Source: Wurfbainia villosa (Eukaryota; Streptophyta; Magnoliopsida; Zingiberales; Zingiberaceae). From it: DNA of 64,000 nucleotides. The notes under the pieces are model-generated. The model saw nothing but the letters and a program-made list of their open reading frames with translations. It made no database searches and was not told the origin of the DNA. The stretch spans positions 59,955,704-60,019,703 of the forward strand of contig CM045990.1 of assembly GCA_025175895.1 (NCBI GenBank), written 5' to 3'. The position numbers and the translations under genes were made by a program. This document shows positions 1 to 10,813 of this stretch, in pieces. Position 1 is the first letter of the stretch. Every line of letters starts with the position of its first letter.

Positions 1-78
1 TATTTTATTTTTAACCATTTTATGGTCTTAAAACCTATATAATTACTTTGCCTGGTTTAGAATTATCCGGGCGTTACA
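1..78 (-). repeat. Start of the 3' LTR of the Tekay-like element
   Basis: Minus-strand sequence from base 78 begins TGTAACGCCCGG and matches the start of the complete LTR at 4957 with few differences. The rest lies left of the window. Confidence 0.85.
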
Positions 79-310
79 AACCTTCAGACCAATAAAAGTT
101 TCGTCCTCGACTTAGAACAACTCGGATACTTTTATTTCATGTCATCCTCGCTGCTCCTAAGTTGCTTCTTCAAACTTTTAATTTTTGTCATGTGACTTTA
201 ACTAAAGGTACTCCTTTGGTTCTCTATTTCTTAATTTCTCGATTTATTATCTGAATAGGTCGACTTTCATAACTTAAATCTTCTTGAACTTGTACCGTTT
301 GTGGCTCGAT

Positions 311-640
311 CACATGGTCTTATTAACTCTATGCAATCTGATCTCCTTCTCAACATACAACTGAGCTAGTTGTTCCATTGAGTACGATACTTGATTGCTA
401 GAAAATAGGGAGATTTTTGTTAATCTTTCAACAATCACCTAAATAGCTTTATATCCATTAGTTGTTTTGGGTAGTCCTACTATGAAGTCCATAGCTCTAT
501 CTTCCTACTTCCATTCTGGGTACTATGAAGTCCATAGCTATATCTTCCCACTTCCATTCTGGGATTTGAATAGGCTACAGAACTCCTGTAGCTGTCCCTG
601 GAGTTCCGTAACCACATGCATAAGATCAGGTGGGGGTACT
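311..640 (-). pseudogene. pol: Degraded Ty3/Gypsy integrase fragment
   Basis: Minus-strand translation gives a broken but recognisable chromovirus integrase core: PEWKWEDIAMDFIV, then GLPKTTNGYKAI, a stop, VIVERLTKISLF, then MEQLAQLYVEKEIRLH. In the family this is the stretch around the first catalytic Asp (the D of MDF) up to the loop before the second. Stops interrupt the frame at the Trp of the AIWVIVDRLTK motif and just upstream of PEWKW. A 43-bp duplication (478-563) breaks the frame right after MDFIV. No RT or RNase H can be seen upstream, so this is all that survives of pol. The piece is too damaged to be active. Confidence 0.8.
478..563. repeat. 43-bp head-to-tail duplication inside the integrase remnant
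   Basis: Bases 478-520 and 521-563 are near-identical and both contain TATGAAGTCCATAGCT. The copy repeats codons for WEDIAMDFIV and shifts the frame. It is a local tandem duplication in dead sequence. Confidence 0.9.
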
Positions 641-788
641 ATCTCATCTACTCTATTACTATGTCTCCTAGTCATGTTTATCTTCACATATTAGAGTAAG
701 GCTAGTATAATATTATCGTTCATTTATCTATGCATAGTTAAACTACAAGTTAGCATAAGGGGTATCACACATATTTTCATGCGTATTT

Positions 789-1047
789 AAGCTAAAGGCA
801 TTTTATATCATACATGAAAAAAGTAAGCTAAAGGCATTTTATATCGTATGTGAACGAAATAAGCTAAAGGCATTTTATATCATACATGAACAAAATAAGC
901 TAAAGGCATTTTTTTTTTTTATATATATCATACATGAACAAAATAAGCTAAAGGCATTTTATGTCATACATGAACAAAATAAGCTAGAGGCATTGTATAT
1001 TATACATGAACTAAATAATCTAAAGATATTTCATATCATGCATGACC
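789..1047. repeat. Tandem repeat, about 36 bp, about 7 copies
   Basis: Units of the form AAGCTAAAGGCATTTTATAT plus CATACATGAACAAAAT follow each other with minor variation. It fills part of the collapsed interior of the Tekay-like element and has no coding content. Confidence 0.9.
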
Positions 1048-1140
1048 AAAATTAACAAAATTTAGAGTATAGACATAGAATTCTTACTTGGAGCAGCAGG
1101 ATTTGGAGCTTGATGTGTGTGTAGTGGAAAGGCAGATCCG

Positions 1141-1152
1141 CTCTGATATTAA
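1141..1152 (-). promoter_or_regulatory. Primer binding site of the Tekay-like element
   Basis: Immediately after the LTR end, the minus strand reads TTAATATCAGAGC. The usual initiator-Met tRNA site is TTGGTATCAGAGC; the two differences are both G to A. This places the LTR/interior border at 1153/1154. Confidence 0.75.
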
Positions 1153-1834
1153 CTGCCACGCCCGCCTTCCGGGGACCCTAAATGTCCGAGAGGCGGACGT
1201 GACATATACATACATTTCATACAGCGGAAGACTTTATATATATGTACTTCTTATTTCTTACAGCGGAAGACTTGAGACCTAAATACTTTTTTTTTTCTTT
1301 TAAACATAAATATGCATTAACACTTCTTCTTAACATAGAGTATGTTTCATAGCGTAGCATGCATAGATACTTCTTCTTACTTCTTCTTCTTATCAACATA
1401 AAGCATGCATCATATATACATAGATACTTAAGGCTTAGTAGGTTCATAACATCATCGTCATAGGGAGACATAAGTAAAGACATCCATAGACATCATCATT
1501 ATAGGTAATACATGTATAAGTAGACTTAACGGATCTTCTCCACCATGCCACTACCACACACATTGACCCTCTCCCGCTCCCTTTAGTTTATCCATCCCTT
1601 ACCTTTATCTGCAGTACGAGGGAAAATAAACTATAAGCATATAGGCTTAGTAAGATCCTGTCCTACTCACAAAAACCATGCATCATCATTAATCATGACT
1701 TGTAGCATTATTAACATATAATCAATATATCATGTAACATACATGGCATCATCAACTTAACTTGTAGCTTAAGTAACATAAACATAACATACATGGCATC
1801 ATATGTAACTTAGTAACCTAACATCATAGCGTGC

Positions 1835-2330
1835 CATCAACATAACATGTAACTTATACATCATGACATATCATCTAACATAATGTAACTTAAACATTAA
1901 ACATTATGGCATATCATCTAGCATAACAGGTAACTTAAACATTATGGCATATCATCTAACATAACATGTAACGTAAACAATCATGGCATATCATCTAACA
2001 TAACATGTAACTTAACATCATGGCATATCATCTAACATAACTTGTAACTTAACATTATGGCATATCATCTAACATAACATGTAACTTAACATTATGGCAT
2101 ATCATCTAACATAACATGTAACTTAACATTATGGCATATCATCTAACATAGCATGTAACTTAACATTATGGCATATCATCTAACATAACATGTAACTTAA
2201 CATTATGGCATATCATCTAACATAACATGTAACTTAACATTATGGCATATCATCTAACATAGCATGTAACTTAACATTATGGCATATCATCTAACATAAC
2301 ATGTAACGTAAACAATCATGGCATACATAT
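1835..2330. repeat. Tandem array of 37-bp units in the Tekay-like LTR
   Basis: The unit is AACATAACATGTAACTTAAC plus ATTATGGCATATCATCT, repeated about a dozen times, most regular from 1910 onward. Related irregular copies extend back to about 1700. AT-rich, non-coding. Confidence 0.92.
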
Positions 2331-2474
2331 GCAAGATGCTTTGAAAACATATATGTTAGGTACGTAAATATAAATCTCAACATATTTGGGCCCGACATTG
2401 TACCACTTCTTCATTATCATAGCGCGCATCCCTAAATAGGCCCGAGGTAGCAAGTCTCGAACCTAATAGGTTTC

Positions 2475-2700
2475 TAGGCCCGAGTCTTATTCCATCGACC
2501 TAGGGGCAATCGTCATAGCGTAGAGAAGCCCATCCTAGGCCCGAGTCTTACTCCATCGACCTAGGGCATCTTGGAGCCCATCCCGTACTAGGCCCGAGTC
2601 TTATTCCATCGACCTAGGGCCAATCATACATAGAAGCCCATCCTAGGCCCGAGTCTTATTCCATCGACCTAGGGCATCTTAGGAGCCCATCCTTCTTTGG
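2475..2700. repeat. Tandem array of 54-60-bp units in the Tekay-like LTR
   Basis: TAGGCCCGAGTCTTATTCCA followed by TCGACCTAGGGC recurs at 2475, 2535, 2589 and 2643. A fifth, shorter start occurs near 2436. Confidence 0.9.
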
Positions 2701-2756
2701 ACCTTGTTAAGGTCTTGGTACAAGCCATGCAGAAAGTAAAATACTTATATGCTTAT

Positions 2757-3045
2757 TTTACAACATAGCTTATTTCTTTAACATAGCATAGCATACTTCA
2801 TTTCATAACACATCATGCTTCATTTCACTCACATAGCATAGCATACTTCATTTCATAACAACATAGCTTATTTCATTAACATAGCATAGCATACTTCATT
2901 TCATACACATCATGCTTCATTTCATTAACATAGCATAGCATACTTCATTTCATACACATCATAGCTTATTTCATTAACATAGCATAGCATACTTCATTTC
3001 ATACCAACATAGCTTATTTCATTAACATAGCATAGCATACTTCAT
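2757..3045. repeat. Tandem array of about 48-bp units in the Tekay-like LTR
   Basis: The motif CATAGCATAGCATACTTCAT is repeated about six times with spacers rich in TTCATTAACA. Non-coding. Confidence 0.88.
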
Positions 3046-4140
3046 GGTATGAACTTCATTGTAACCTAAGGAGATCAAAGGTGGCCGAATGGCCCTTATA
3101 GGCTTTTTAGGGTTTAGACCTTTAACCTAATTCAAGTAACATACATAGGCATACAAATTCCATAAAATTCATGGTGTGAACTTCATTGTAACCTAAAAGA
3201 CCAAAGGTGGCCGAATTGCCCTTATAGGCTTTTTAGGGTTTAGATCTTTAACCTAATTCAAGTAACATACATAGGCATACAAATTCCATAAAATTCATGG
3301 TGTGAACTTCATTGTAACCTAAAAGACCAAAGGTGGCCGAATGGCCCTTATAGGCTTTTTAGGGTTTAGATCTTTAACCTCAACCCCCCTAACATGTTAA
3401 CATCATTACTTACAAGTAAAACAAGCTATAAAACTTCAATAAAACACCAAGATCCATATTGGCCGAATGGTTCTTAGGGTTCATTAGGGTTAGCTTTTGT
3501 CCTAATCCACTTTAACCCCTAACATCATCATCTAGTTACAAAAACATGGCATGGAACTTCTTTGAAACCCTAAAAGTAGGGTTTGGCCGAATAGGTCTTT
3601 AGGGTTCATTAGGGTTAGCCTTTGTTCTAATCCACTTAAAACCCTAACATCATCATCTAGTTATAGAACATAGCATAAACATAACATGGAGCTTCATTTA
3701 GACCCTAGTCCATGACTTGGCCGAATGGTTCATGGAGACCTTTGGGGTTAGATCTTTATCCTAATCCCTCTAACATGCTATCATCATCATTTGCAAGTAA
3801 AGCAAGATATAAACTTCAACAAAAACACCAAAAACCCATGTTGGCCGAATGGTCCATAGGGTTTCCTAGGGTTAACTTTTGACCTAATCCCTTTTTAAAC
3901 CCTAACTACATCATATAGCAATTAAAACATGGCATTCATGAAACCCTAACCCTAATTTCCTAGGGTGGCCGAAACACATAAGGGCTCAACTAAGGTTAGC
4001 TTTTTAACCAACCCTCTTTTCCCATCTTAGCATCATCATATCCTTCCTAAACATAGATTTCAACTTCATTGGTAAACTAAAACATGCTTGGCCGAATATA
4101 ACATACAGGTTGTTCAAACATTCAATCACAACTACTCGTA
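3046..4140. repeat. Diverged tandem array of about 125-bp units in the Tekay-like LTR
   Basis: GGCCGAAT (with small changes) recurs near 3083, 3209, 3334, 3461, 3584, 3719, 3843, 3967 and 4090, a spacing of 123-135 bp. Each unit also carries an AACTTCATT-like motif and a TAGGGTTTAG/TAACCTAAT-like motif. The first three units are very similar and the later ones diverged, which fits growth from one end. Confidence 0.85.
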
Positions 4141-4326
4141 TGCAGGTGAGGGATACTTACTTCCTTCGCTTTGTTTTGGGTGGAGAAGATGACCTAAGAA
4201 CCAACCCTAGCCCTTGCTTCTTGCTTGAAGGAGGTTCGGCCAATGGAGGAAATGGAGAGGGAGCTCAAGATTTTCGGTGAGAAGAGGAAGAAGAAGAGAG
4301 GAAGTGACAAAATTCAACCTTCCCTC

Positions 4327-4340
4327 TTCTTTATAAAGGG
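4327..4340 (-). promoter_or_regulatory. Probable TATA box of the Tekay-like LTR
   Basis: Minus strand CCCTTTATAAAGAAG, followed downstream by a pyrimidine-rich leader, sits where the U3/R border of a long LTR is expected. A weaker second candidate (TATTAAAGAGG) lies near 4725-4735 in the duplicated module. Confidence 0.5.
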
Positions 4341-4441
4341 GGGAGGAAGAGAAGTTCCTCTTTTCTTTTCCATGCCTCTTCATTTACTCTTATCACACTT
4401 ATCTATAATTCCCCCTCTTCCTCTAATAGTAAGCTATTGCT

Positions 4442-4512
4442 AAGCACTTGGTCATCACATGCATGGTAAGAGTTAACTCTCACCAAGAGGTTTAAGGTTC
4501 AAACCTCACCTC
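4442..4512 (+). other. tRNA-like / SINE-like segment 1 in the Tekay-like LTR
   Basis: The plus strand contains GGTAAGAG and, at the right distance, GGTTCAAACC, which resembles a Pol III B box (GGTTCGANNCC). A short stem-like stretch, CTCTCACCAAGAG, lies between. It aligns with the segment at 4803-4868. It is not a functional tRNA: no cloverleaf can be closed by eye and the A box is poor. Confidence 0.4.
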
Positions 4513-4802
4513 TCCACTTTTATTCTTTTATCATCATTTTTTTTTCCAAGATTCCATATATAATCTCCTAGACATGAAATTAAATTCTATACAAAAATTA
4601 TTATAAAATTTCTAGAGCTTGGGATGAAAAGGGAGGAAAGGGAAATGGGGAATTCGGCCAAGGATGAGGAAGAAGGAGGATGAAGAAGGAAAGTGGGGTT
4701 TTACTTCCACTCTTCTCTTAATTCTCCTCTTTAATACCTAGGGAATGAACACCCATCTATATTCTTTGTATATTCTTTATATATCTTATCCATAAATTAT
4801 CC

Positions 4803-4868
4803 TAGGGTCTAGTGGTGTCAAGGCTACCTCCCTATTAGGAGGTTCATGGTTCAAATCATACCTATAAC
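4803..4868 (+). other. tRNA-like / SINE-like segment 2 in the Tekay-like LTR
   Basis: It reads TAGTGGTGTCAAGG, then CCTCCCTATTAGGAGG (a possible stem-loop), then GGTTCAAATC (B-box-like). It appears to be a diverged duplicate of 4442-4512, on the strand opposite to the element's transcription. Confidence 0.4.
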
Positions 4869-4957
4869 CATCTTTTATTTATTTTATTTTTAACCATTTT
4901 ATGGTCTTAAAACCTATATAATTACTTTGCCTAGTTTAGAATTTTGCGGGCGTTACA

Positions 4958-5373
4958 ATTAGTGGCCGACAAAGGAAAGAAGAAGAAGAAAACTTCACCC
5001 TCCTCATCCGATGATGAATCTTTCTCTTCAATGAATAGCAATGAAGAGGGTTATATGGTAAGAAAGGTAAGACGTGCATTGAACAATTTTAAATTTAACA
5101 AATATCATGATAGGAGAAGGAGGAAGATTATATTCTAAAATTGCCAAAGAGAGGGACATATGAGGGATAGTGTCCCCAAATAAACAAGAGCAAGGAAGAA
5201 AGGATGAAGAATGACAAGAAGAAAGAAGGGAAGAAGAAAGAAGAAAGGAAGTCAAAGGAGAAGGAAAAGAAATCAAAACCCCAAAACCTAAATGCTATAT
5301 GGGATGATCCATCATCATCGAAAGAAGAAGAAATCTTCACCCACCTTGCACTTATGGGAATTGACGATATAAC
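4958..5373 (+). pseudogene. gag: SIRE-type Copia gag fragment (C-terminal half, broken)
   Basis: Translation begins LVADKGKKKKK, then SSSDDE, then EEGYMVRKVRRALNNFKF, and runs towards the zinc knuckle. This aligns with residues about 221-380 of the intact gag at 24096-25829 (LLANKGKK, SSSDDEAS, EEAYMVRKVRRAFKNFRF). The knuckle reads NCQREGHMRDSVP after an in-frame stop, so at least the first and last Cys ligands are lost. More stops follow. The Tekay-like element was inserted at the left edge and the Copia A LTR at the right edge (after ATAAC). This is the oldest layer seen in this part of the nest. Confidence 0.85.
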
Positions 5374-6162
5374 TGTTAGTGAAAGCCCTAGAGCCAATCA
5401 TGTGATGATTGTTGTATGTACTTGTTGTATCATATTCTTATATATATAAAGGCATTTCTTTATGGTTATTATACTTACTTGTATTGGTGCCAAATAACTA
5501 ACTATAATAACGTTCTTGAGTAGAAGGTTCTTATCTATATCAATCGATTGGTTGAATCGATAATGAGATGATATAGAGAATACTACTCTTAATCATTCCT
5601 AGTCAAGTATTAACATTCAGGGACAATGTTAATGCGAAGAGACTAGCATGTAGGTCAACTCGAAGACTTGATCTCACAAGTCATGTATATGAAATATCAA
5701 GTTGACACATGGGTATACATTGGAGAATGTATACTGAATGACCCGCCATGAGAATGTATCATGGATCGTTATATGAGTGTCATATACTTTCTCATGTGAC
5801 TATTAGTCCTTAGACATGAAGTCACCATGGTTCCTTACATAAGGAGTTGCACACTTTGACTTCGTCAAACGTCACCCGTAAATGGGTGGACTATAAAGGC
5901 GATTACTGGGTATGTAACAAATTATGCGGAGGGATATAAGTGATGCAGATGGGATCTATCCCTCCTATATGACGGGAGTGACATCATGATTCTTGATAGA
6001 GTGAGACCACTAAGTGCATGGCCATGCCCAAATGAGTCAATATGAGATATTGAGCTCATTTGATTAGAGTGAGTCTACTTGAAGTTCAAGATATAGATTG
6101 TACAGAGGATGACATGGTCTATGTCTCAATTAGTCAATCTAGATGTCATGGATAGAGGGACA

Positions 6163-7319
6163 TGTTAGGGCAATCTCTTGCCGTGATATGGTTTTGATGG
6201 TGTGGCAAAGGGTTTAAGTTAGTTTGATATGTTGATGTGATATGTGCGTTGAAGTCGTGCAGGACTTAGTAATTCGCACATGGAGGCGTGGCGAGTTTCA
6301 CATCTCATGACTCGTGCCTTGAGTCGGTGAAGGATAGCTTTGCGGAAGCCGTGCGCTTGGAGCATCCGAGGGACCGCCGGACGAGAAGCTTGGAGTGAAG
6401 CCGGAGGAAGTAGACTTCGAGGCAAGAGACGTGAAGGAGCATTGCAGCCGTCTTTGATACCGAGGACGTGGAGAACGAAGAGAACTTCAAGGCGAGGACT
6501 CAGAAATGAGAGTGAGCGATTGTAACCCAGGAAGGGTAGCTCTTAGGTGAAACTTGGCCATTTGGCCAAGTGTCGGATGGGTTTTCGACACCACTTGCCA
6601 TGTCATGGCGCTATGTCATGGCAATCAGTGAGTTCGAGCGATTGAGTTCGACCGGTACGCGATCGATGGGCCGCGCCGACCATCGATCGCCGATCGCGAA
6701 GCGTGACGATCAAGTAGATAAGGGGGCGGGCGGCCGTTCAAGCCGTCAGAAGCCGATCGACTCTGACGAGTCGCAGCCGATCGATGAGGTCCATCACCGA
6801 TCGCTAAGAGTTCCGTTGGACTACAACGGTCGGGATCCGACGTGTTCGGAGGTCATTGTAGTGACGGCAGTCGACTGATGGCGGCAAACGGGAAGAAGTT
6901 AGCCCTCTCTATAAAAAGAGAGGGTGTGAGCCTTTGAGAGGCTAATGCTCATACTCCAAACAATCTTCCTAGTGCCCCACAAGCTCTAAACTCTTCTTAC
7001 TTGTCTTTACTTCAATCCTATTGTAAGAAGAGTGATCTTGGTTGTAAAGGTTACCTCCACCTAGCTTTGTGCAAAGGAGAGACCGATAGTGATTGGTTTT
7101 GGCGGAGTGATTCACCGTGGACGAATCGGACCGTGGATTAGCGGCGTAGCCGTGAACCACGTTATATCTCGGTGTTTGTATTGCTTGTTTATATTTTGCT
7201 TGTCTTTACTTATAGTTGTATATTCCGCTTGCGCTAACGTTTTGTAGACGAGCAATTTACGACGTCCAACGTACGAGGGCTATTCACCCCCCTCTAGCCG
7301 GCCATATCGATCTCCTACA
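6163..7319 (+). mobile_element. SIRE-type solo LTR with target duplication GGACA
   Basis: It begins TGTTAGGGCAATCTCTTGCC and ends CGATCTCCTACA, the ends of the SIRE LTRs at 21591-22790 and 25892-27112. GGACA at 6158-6162 is repeated at 7320-7324. No interior is present and the host LTR continues on both sides, so this is a solo LTR left by LTR-LTR recombination. The central block (about 6600-6860) is rich in CGATCG where the related LTR has CAGTCGACTG. Confidence 0.93.
6903..6924 (+). promoter_or_regulatory. TATA box within an inverted repeat (solo LTR)
   Basis: CCCTCTCTATAAAAAGAGAG followed by GG places TATAAA inside an 8-bp-arm palindrome. The same arrangement occurs in the other SIRE LTRs. 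Confidence 0.75.
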
Positions 7320-8334
7320 GGACATTGTCACATATTGTGAGAGTCACAATTAGTAGTCACAAAGGTGATATTGGATCTCAACATTCTTGTAGCTTGGGTA
7401 GCAATGATGTGTTGCTAGATACCACTCATTGCTTATGTTTCTAAATCAGTTTAGGAGCATTGCCAATGTTACAAGAACTTATAGGGTCACACACAAAGGG
7501 CAATTAGATGGAGATTTGGTTCATATGATGGACCATGAGGATTAGGTTCATGTGATGAACCAAAATTGGATTAAGAGTAATCCGAATTAGACTAATTGAG
7601 TTGGACTCAATTTGATTCTAGTGTTGAATAAGTCTAATTTAGATTTGATTCTTTGAGTCAATTTAAACTAATGAATAGAGATTCATTAAATTAAAGTGAC
7701 TTGAATCAAATGGTTGGATTTGATCAACCATGAGAGATAAGAGGTCAAGTTTGAGTTGACTTGAGAGGGAAGATGAATGGTCAAGTTTGACTTGACCAAA
7801 TGCCACATCATGATGACTTGGCATGGGCCGGCCAATGATGATGTTCCACATCATCATGGGGGTGCCACCTCATGAGGAAGACCAAGAGCCATGGCTCTTG
7901 GTATTACATGGTTTAAACCTCCATGAAGTGGCCAGCCACCTTATGTGTGATTAGTAGTGAATTGAAGTGGATTAACTTCATCTTCTTTTTCCTTTGCTCT
8001 CCTCTCAAACTCTCTCTCCCTCATCCTTCTTGCCGTGGGCTTCTATGAGTGCTAGCACACTCTAAGTTGTCTTCTCCATCTATTGTTCGTGTGGATACTT
8101 GTAGAGGAGTGTGCACTTGACACTCTTCGAGATCCGGCAAAGCGTTTGGACGAGCGGGATACGCGAAGGGCGTTGCTACAAGAGTAACGCTCTTATCATG
8201 TAGATCTAAGGTAGATCTAAGTTTTTTTGACACGTACATGTATTATTTTTGTTAATATTCGCACGGATCTGTGGCCAACTTCCGAGGTTTTCGCAATGCA
8301 AAAAATAGTTTTTGCAGCTCGGATAGTCTAAAAG

Positions 8335-8347
8335 TGGTATCAGAGCC
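8335..8347 (+). promoter_or_regulatory. Primer binding site of Copia A
   Basis: TGGTATCAGAGCC is an exact copy of the standard initiator-Met tRNA primer site and fixes the LTR/interior border. Confidence 0.92.
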
Positions 8348-9937
8348 ATGTGCGAAGCATGTAGGTGTTTAGTTTTGTAATTTTTGTATTAGATATGAAA
8401 AATTACAGATCTGTAAGTTTCTGTAATTTTCCTAATTTTATGGATTTTGTGAGTATTTTTCTCGTAGAGTCGAAGCAACAAGTGTTTTGACACTTGTAGG
8501 CTTCAACCACCGAGAAAAACTCTCCGAAACGGTGAAGTCTCACTTTAGTCTTTTGGGACAGCAACTTAAGGCACTGTAAGATCAAGATTGGACACTCTCA
8601 AGATTCATTTTGTGAGAAGGGGCACTGCTCCTAGCCCCACAAGGGGCATTGTCCCACCATCGCGCCCAAAACTTGCTTAGAGGGACAGTTGCGGAGATGT
8701 GACTAATAAAATTGAAAAAAAAGGATAGGAAAATTATATAAATTTATGTAAAATAAATAATTTAGAATTATGTATTATACTGTGATAGTCATGGTCCAAG
8801 AACCCCAATGTGATTGGACAAATTATGTTGTAATTCATAATACGGCTTGCGCGCCATTTTTGTATTGTGCATGTTGTATATGGTATGCAACCTGCGCATC
8901 GTGCCTCTCCTTTTATATTCCTATTGTAAATAGTTTTTAAACTCGAATGTAACTCGAGTTTCATGTTTGTAATGTACAAAAATGAAGTGGTGAAAGGTCC
9001 ACTAGTAGACGGAGTTACGAGGAGGGTGCCGACGACACAAGACGGTCAAATGAGGCGCTTGGAGAAGCTGCTAACCCTAGGTTGACCGTCCGATCTTCTC
9101 ATTGGCTTGAGAAGATCGTAGTAGGGCCATGACCTCATCACAAATTATAAATATATATATATATATTGTTTCTGCTTGTATGTATGTGATGCATGCTAGT
9201 ATGATTTTGCTTGTATGTATATGATGCATGCTAGTATATTTTGCTTGTATGTATGCGATGAATGCTAGTGTAGGGTAATTAAGGCCTTAATGCATATATG
9301 ATACACATTCACGATTAGATTAGATCTTAATCGAATCAACTCGAAATGCCTACACAGTTTTGATACCCATCACTACCTCGATCATTTGTTGTTGTTGAAT
9401 CTGCCAAAGCAGAGCAACGCATATTATCTTGGTAGGGTGTGGAGGGACAATCTTGGTCCCACCTATCATAGCTTGGGTGAGAATAAGCTCAATTAGATTG
9501 AGTGAAACTAGTTAACTCAATTGGATCGAGTAAAACTATAGGCATATTCCAACAGTTGGAAAGATAGGATAAGATCACATTTACACTAAATCTTGGGCGA
9601 TTTACCCAAAGCTAACTCAAGTTATTTTGTAAATGTGGATCTTGATCCTATAAACAAGAGTTGCATAGAGATGTAATCGGTAATTTGTTACCTACCGATC
9701 ATACTAAATCTTGGGCGATTTAGCCAAAGCTAACTCAAGGCGTAGTATGATTTAGATCTTATCCCACGAGAATTATAGCTAGTTTATATGAACCTAGTAA
9801 TGTGGTTTGACCACATCCATGACTCAATTCTACAAAAGGCCTATAATTCAGTGGGAGAATCATTTAATTAAAGGCCTAATTAAATTATAAATGGAATATG
9901 ATATTTACTTTCTGCATTGTTTATGTTGTAGATTGTC
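8348..9937 (+). other. Untranslated leader of Copia A
   Basis: About 1.6 kb between primer site and gag start, with no credible coding frame. It holds an AT dinucleotide run and a short tandem repeat (9147-9258). Pairs of phrases such as CTTGGGCGATTTACCCAAAG recur near 9593 and 9710. Z has a homologous leader (43625-44794). Confidence 0.75.
9147..9258. repeat. AT microsatellite and TGCTTGTATGTATGTGATGC repeats
   Basis: An ATATAT run (9147-9167) is followed by three copies of a TTGCTTGTATGTATGTGATG-type unit ending CATGCTAGTAT. Confidence 0.85.
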
Positions 9938-10813
9938 ATGTCGTCAAACACGAACACTCTCTCCCTGCGTTCTGTCCTTGAGAAGGACAAGCTCAATGGA
10001 GCTAATTTTTTAGACTGGTACAGGAATCTGAGAATCATTCTCACAGAAGAAAGAAAACTGTACGTCCTGGAGCAACCCATTCCGGAAGCACCTCCTGCCA
10101 CTGCCTTGCGAACTGACCGAGATGCTTACAAGAAGCATCAAGATGATGCATTAGATGTGTCATGCCTCATGCTCGCGACCATGAACTCTGAGCTTCAAAA
10201 GCAACATGAGTTTATGAATGCTTTTGATATGGTTGAATATCTTCGTCAACTGTATCAAGGACAAGCAAGGCACAAGAGATACGAGATCTCTAAGGCACTG
10301 TTTCAGTGCAAGATGCAAGATGGAACTCCCGTAGGTCCATATGTACTCAAGATGATTGGGTACATAGAGAACCTATAGAGGTTGGGATTCCCACTTGGCC
10401 AAGAACTGACCACTGACTTGATCTTGCAATCCTTGCCAGAAAGCTACAATCAATTTGTCATGAATTACAACATGAATAAAATTGATAAGCCACTGCCTGA
10501 GATGCTTAGCATGTTGAGAACTGCTGAGCTCAACCTTAAGAAGGGAGAACCTGACTCCATTTTGATGGTGCAAAAGAAGAAAGGCAAGGGTAAGCCTAAA
10601 GGTAAGGGAAAGTCCCAAGCCATGGGAAAAGGCAAGGCTCTGAAACCGAAAGGAGGGGTGGCCAAGAAAGGGACTTGCTTCCACTGTAAGGAAGCTAGAC
10701 ACTGGAAGCGTAACTGCAAAGCATACATGGAAGATCTTAAGAAGAAGAGAAGTGAGACTTCTACTTCAGGTATATATGGTATAGAAGTCAATCTATCTAT
10801 TTCTTCATCATAG
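9938..10813 (+). pseudogene. gag: Copia A gag (one stop)
   Basis: The gag is a nucleic-acid-binding capsid protein. The start MSSNTNTLSLRSVLEKDKL, then GANFLDWYRNLRIIL and VSCLMLATMNSELQKQ, are the typical N-terminal blocks of Tork/Angela-type Copia gag (UBN2-like). A TAG at 10376-10378 splits the frame after about 146 codons; the same frame continues at once with RLGFPL and QSLPESYNQFVMNYNMNKI. The basic tail is Gly/Lys-rich. The zinc knuckle CFHCKEARHWKRNC keeps all four C-C-H-C ligands, although the usual Gly before His is Arg. The chosen ATG matches the start in Z. Confidence 0.87.

Larger units (their letters stand above)
1..4957 (-). mobile_element. Tekay-like Ty3/Gypsy element with collapsed interior (partial)
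   Basis: Read on the minus strand, a complete 5' LTR (4957 to 1154) is followed by a primer binding site, about 1.1 kb of interior with a degraded integrase piece, and the first 78 bp of the 3' LTR, which leaves the window at base 1. Bases 1-78 match 4880-4957 closely, and both start TGTAACGCCCG on the minus strand. A Tekay interior normally carries about 5 kb of gag-pol, so most of it has been lost. Insertion was into a SIRE-type gag that resumes at 4958. The target duplication cannot be checked because the far end is outside the window. Lineage rests on LTR length, LTR ends and the integrase remnant. Confidence 0.82.
1154..4957 (-). repeat. Complete 5' LTR (3.8 kb) of the Tekay-like element
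   Basis: On the minus strand it starts TGTAACGCCCGC at 4957 and ends GGCGGGCGTGGCA at 1154, next to a primer binding site. LTRs of 3-4 kb with these ends are typical of plant Tekay/Del chromoviruses. About two thirds of it is made of four different tandem arrays (1835-4140). The promoter-like part lies at 4100-4957 and appears internally duplicated: two modules each with a purine-rich leader, a TATA-like site and a tRNA-like segment. A strong 5' splice site, GTAAGTAT, is visible on the minus strand near 4155-4162, so a spliced leader is possible. Confidence 0.85.
5374..8333 (+). repeat. 5' LTR of Copia A, split by a solo LTR
   Basis: It starts TGTTAGTGAAAGCCCTAG and is homologous over its length to Z's LTRs, which start TGTTAGTTAAAGCCCTAG on the minus strand. 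Without the 1162 bp insertion plus duplication it is about 1.8 kb, like Z's 1.82 and 1.84 kb. It ends at the AAA just before the primer binding site, so the usual terminal CA appears mutated. The TATA region seen in Z is replaced here by a 20-bp perfect palindrome (7882-7901). Confidence 0.85.

Noticed and set aside
467..694. Plus-strand 75-codon ORF
   Set aside because: Shadow of the minus-strand integrase remnant with its 43-bp duplication.
1835..3045. CRISPR-like regular repeats
   Set aside because: Head-to-tail tandem repeats without unique spacers, in plant retrotransposon DNA.
4442..4868. Functional tRNA genes
   Set aside because: Only B-box-like similarity; no cloverleaf or anticodon loop can be supported by eye. 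Kept as tRNA-like.
10373..10791. Minus-strand ORFs of about 108 codons
   Set aside because: Shadows of the Lys-rich tail of Copia A gag.
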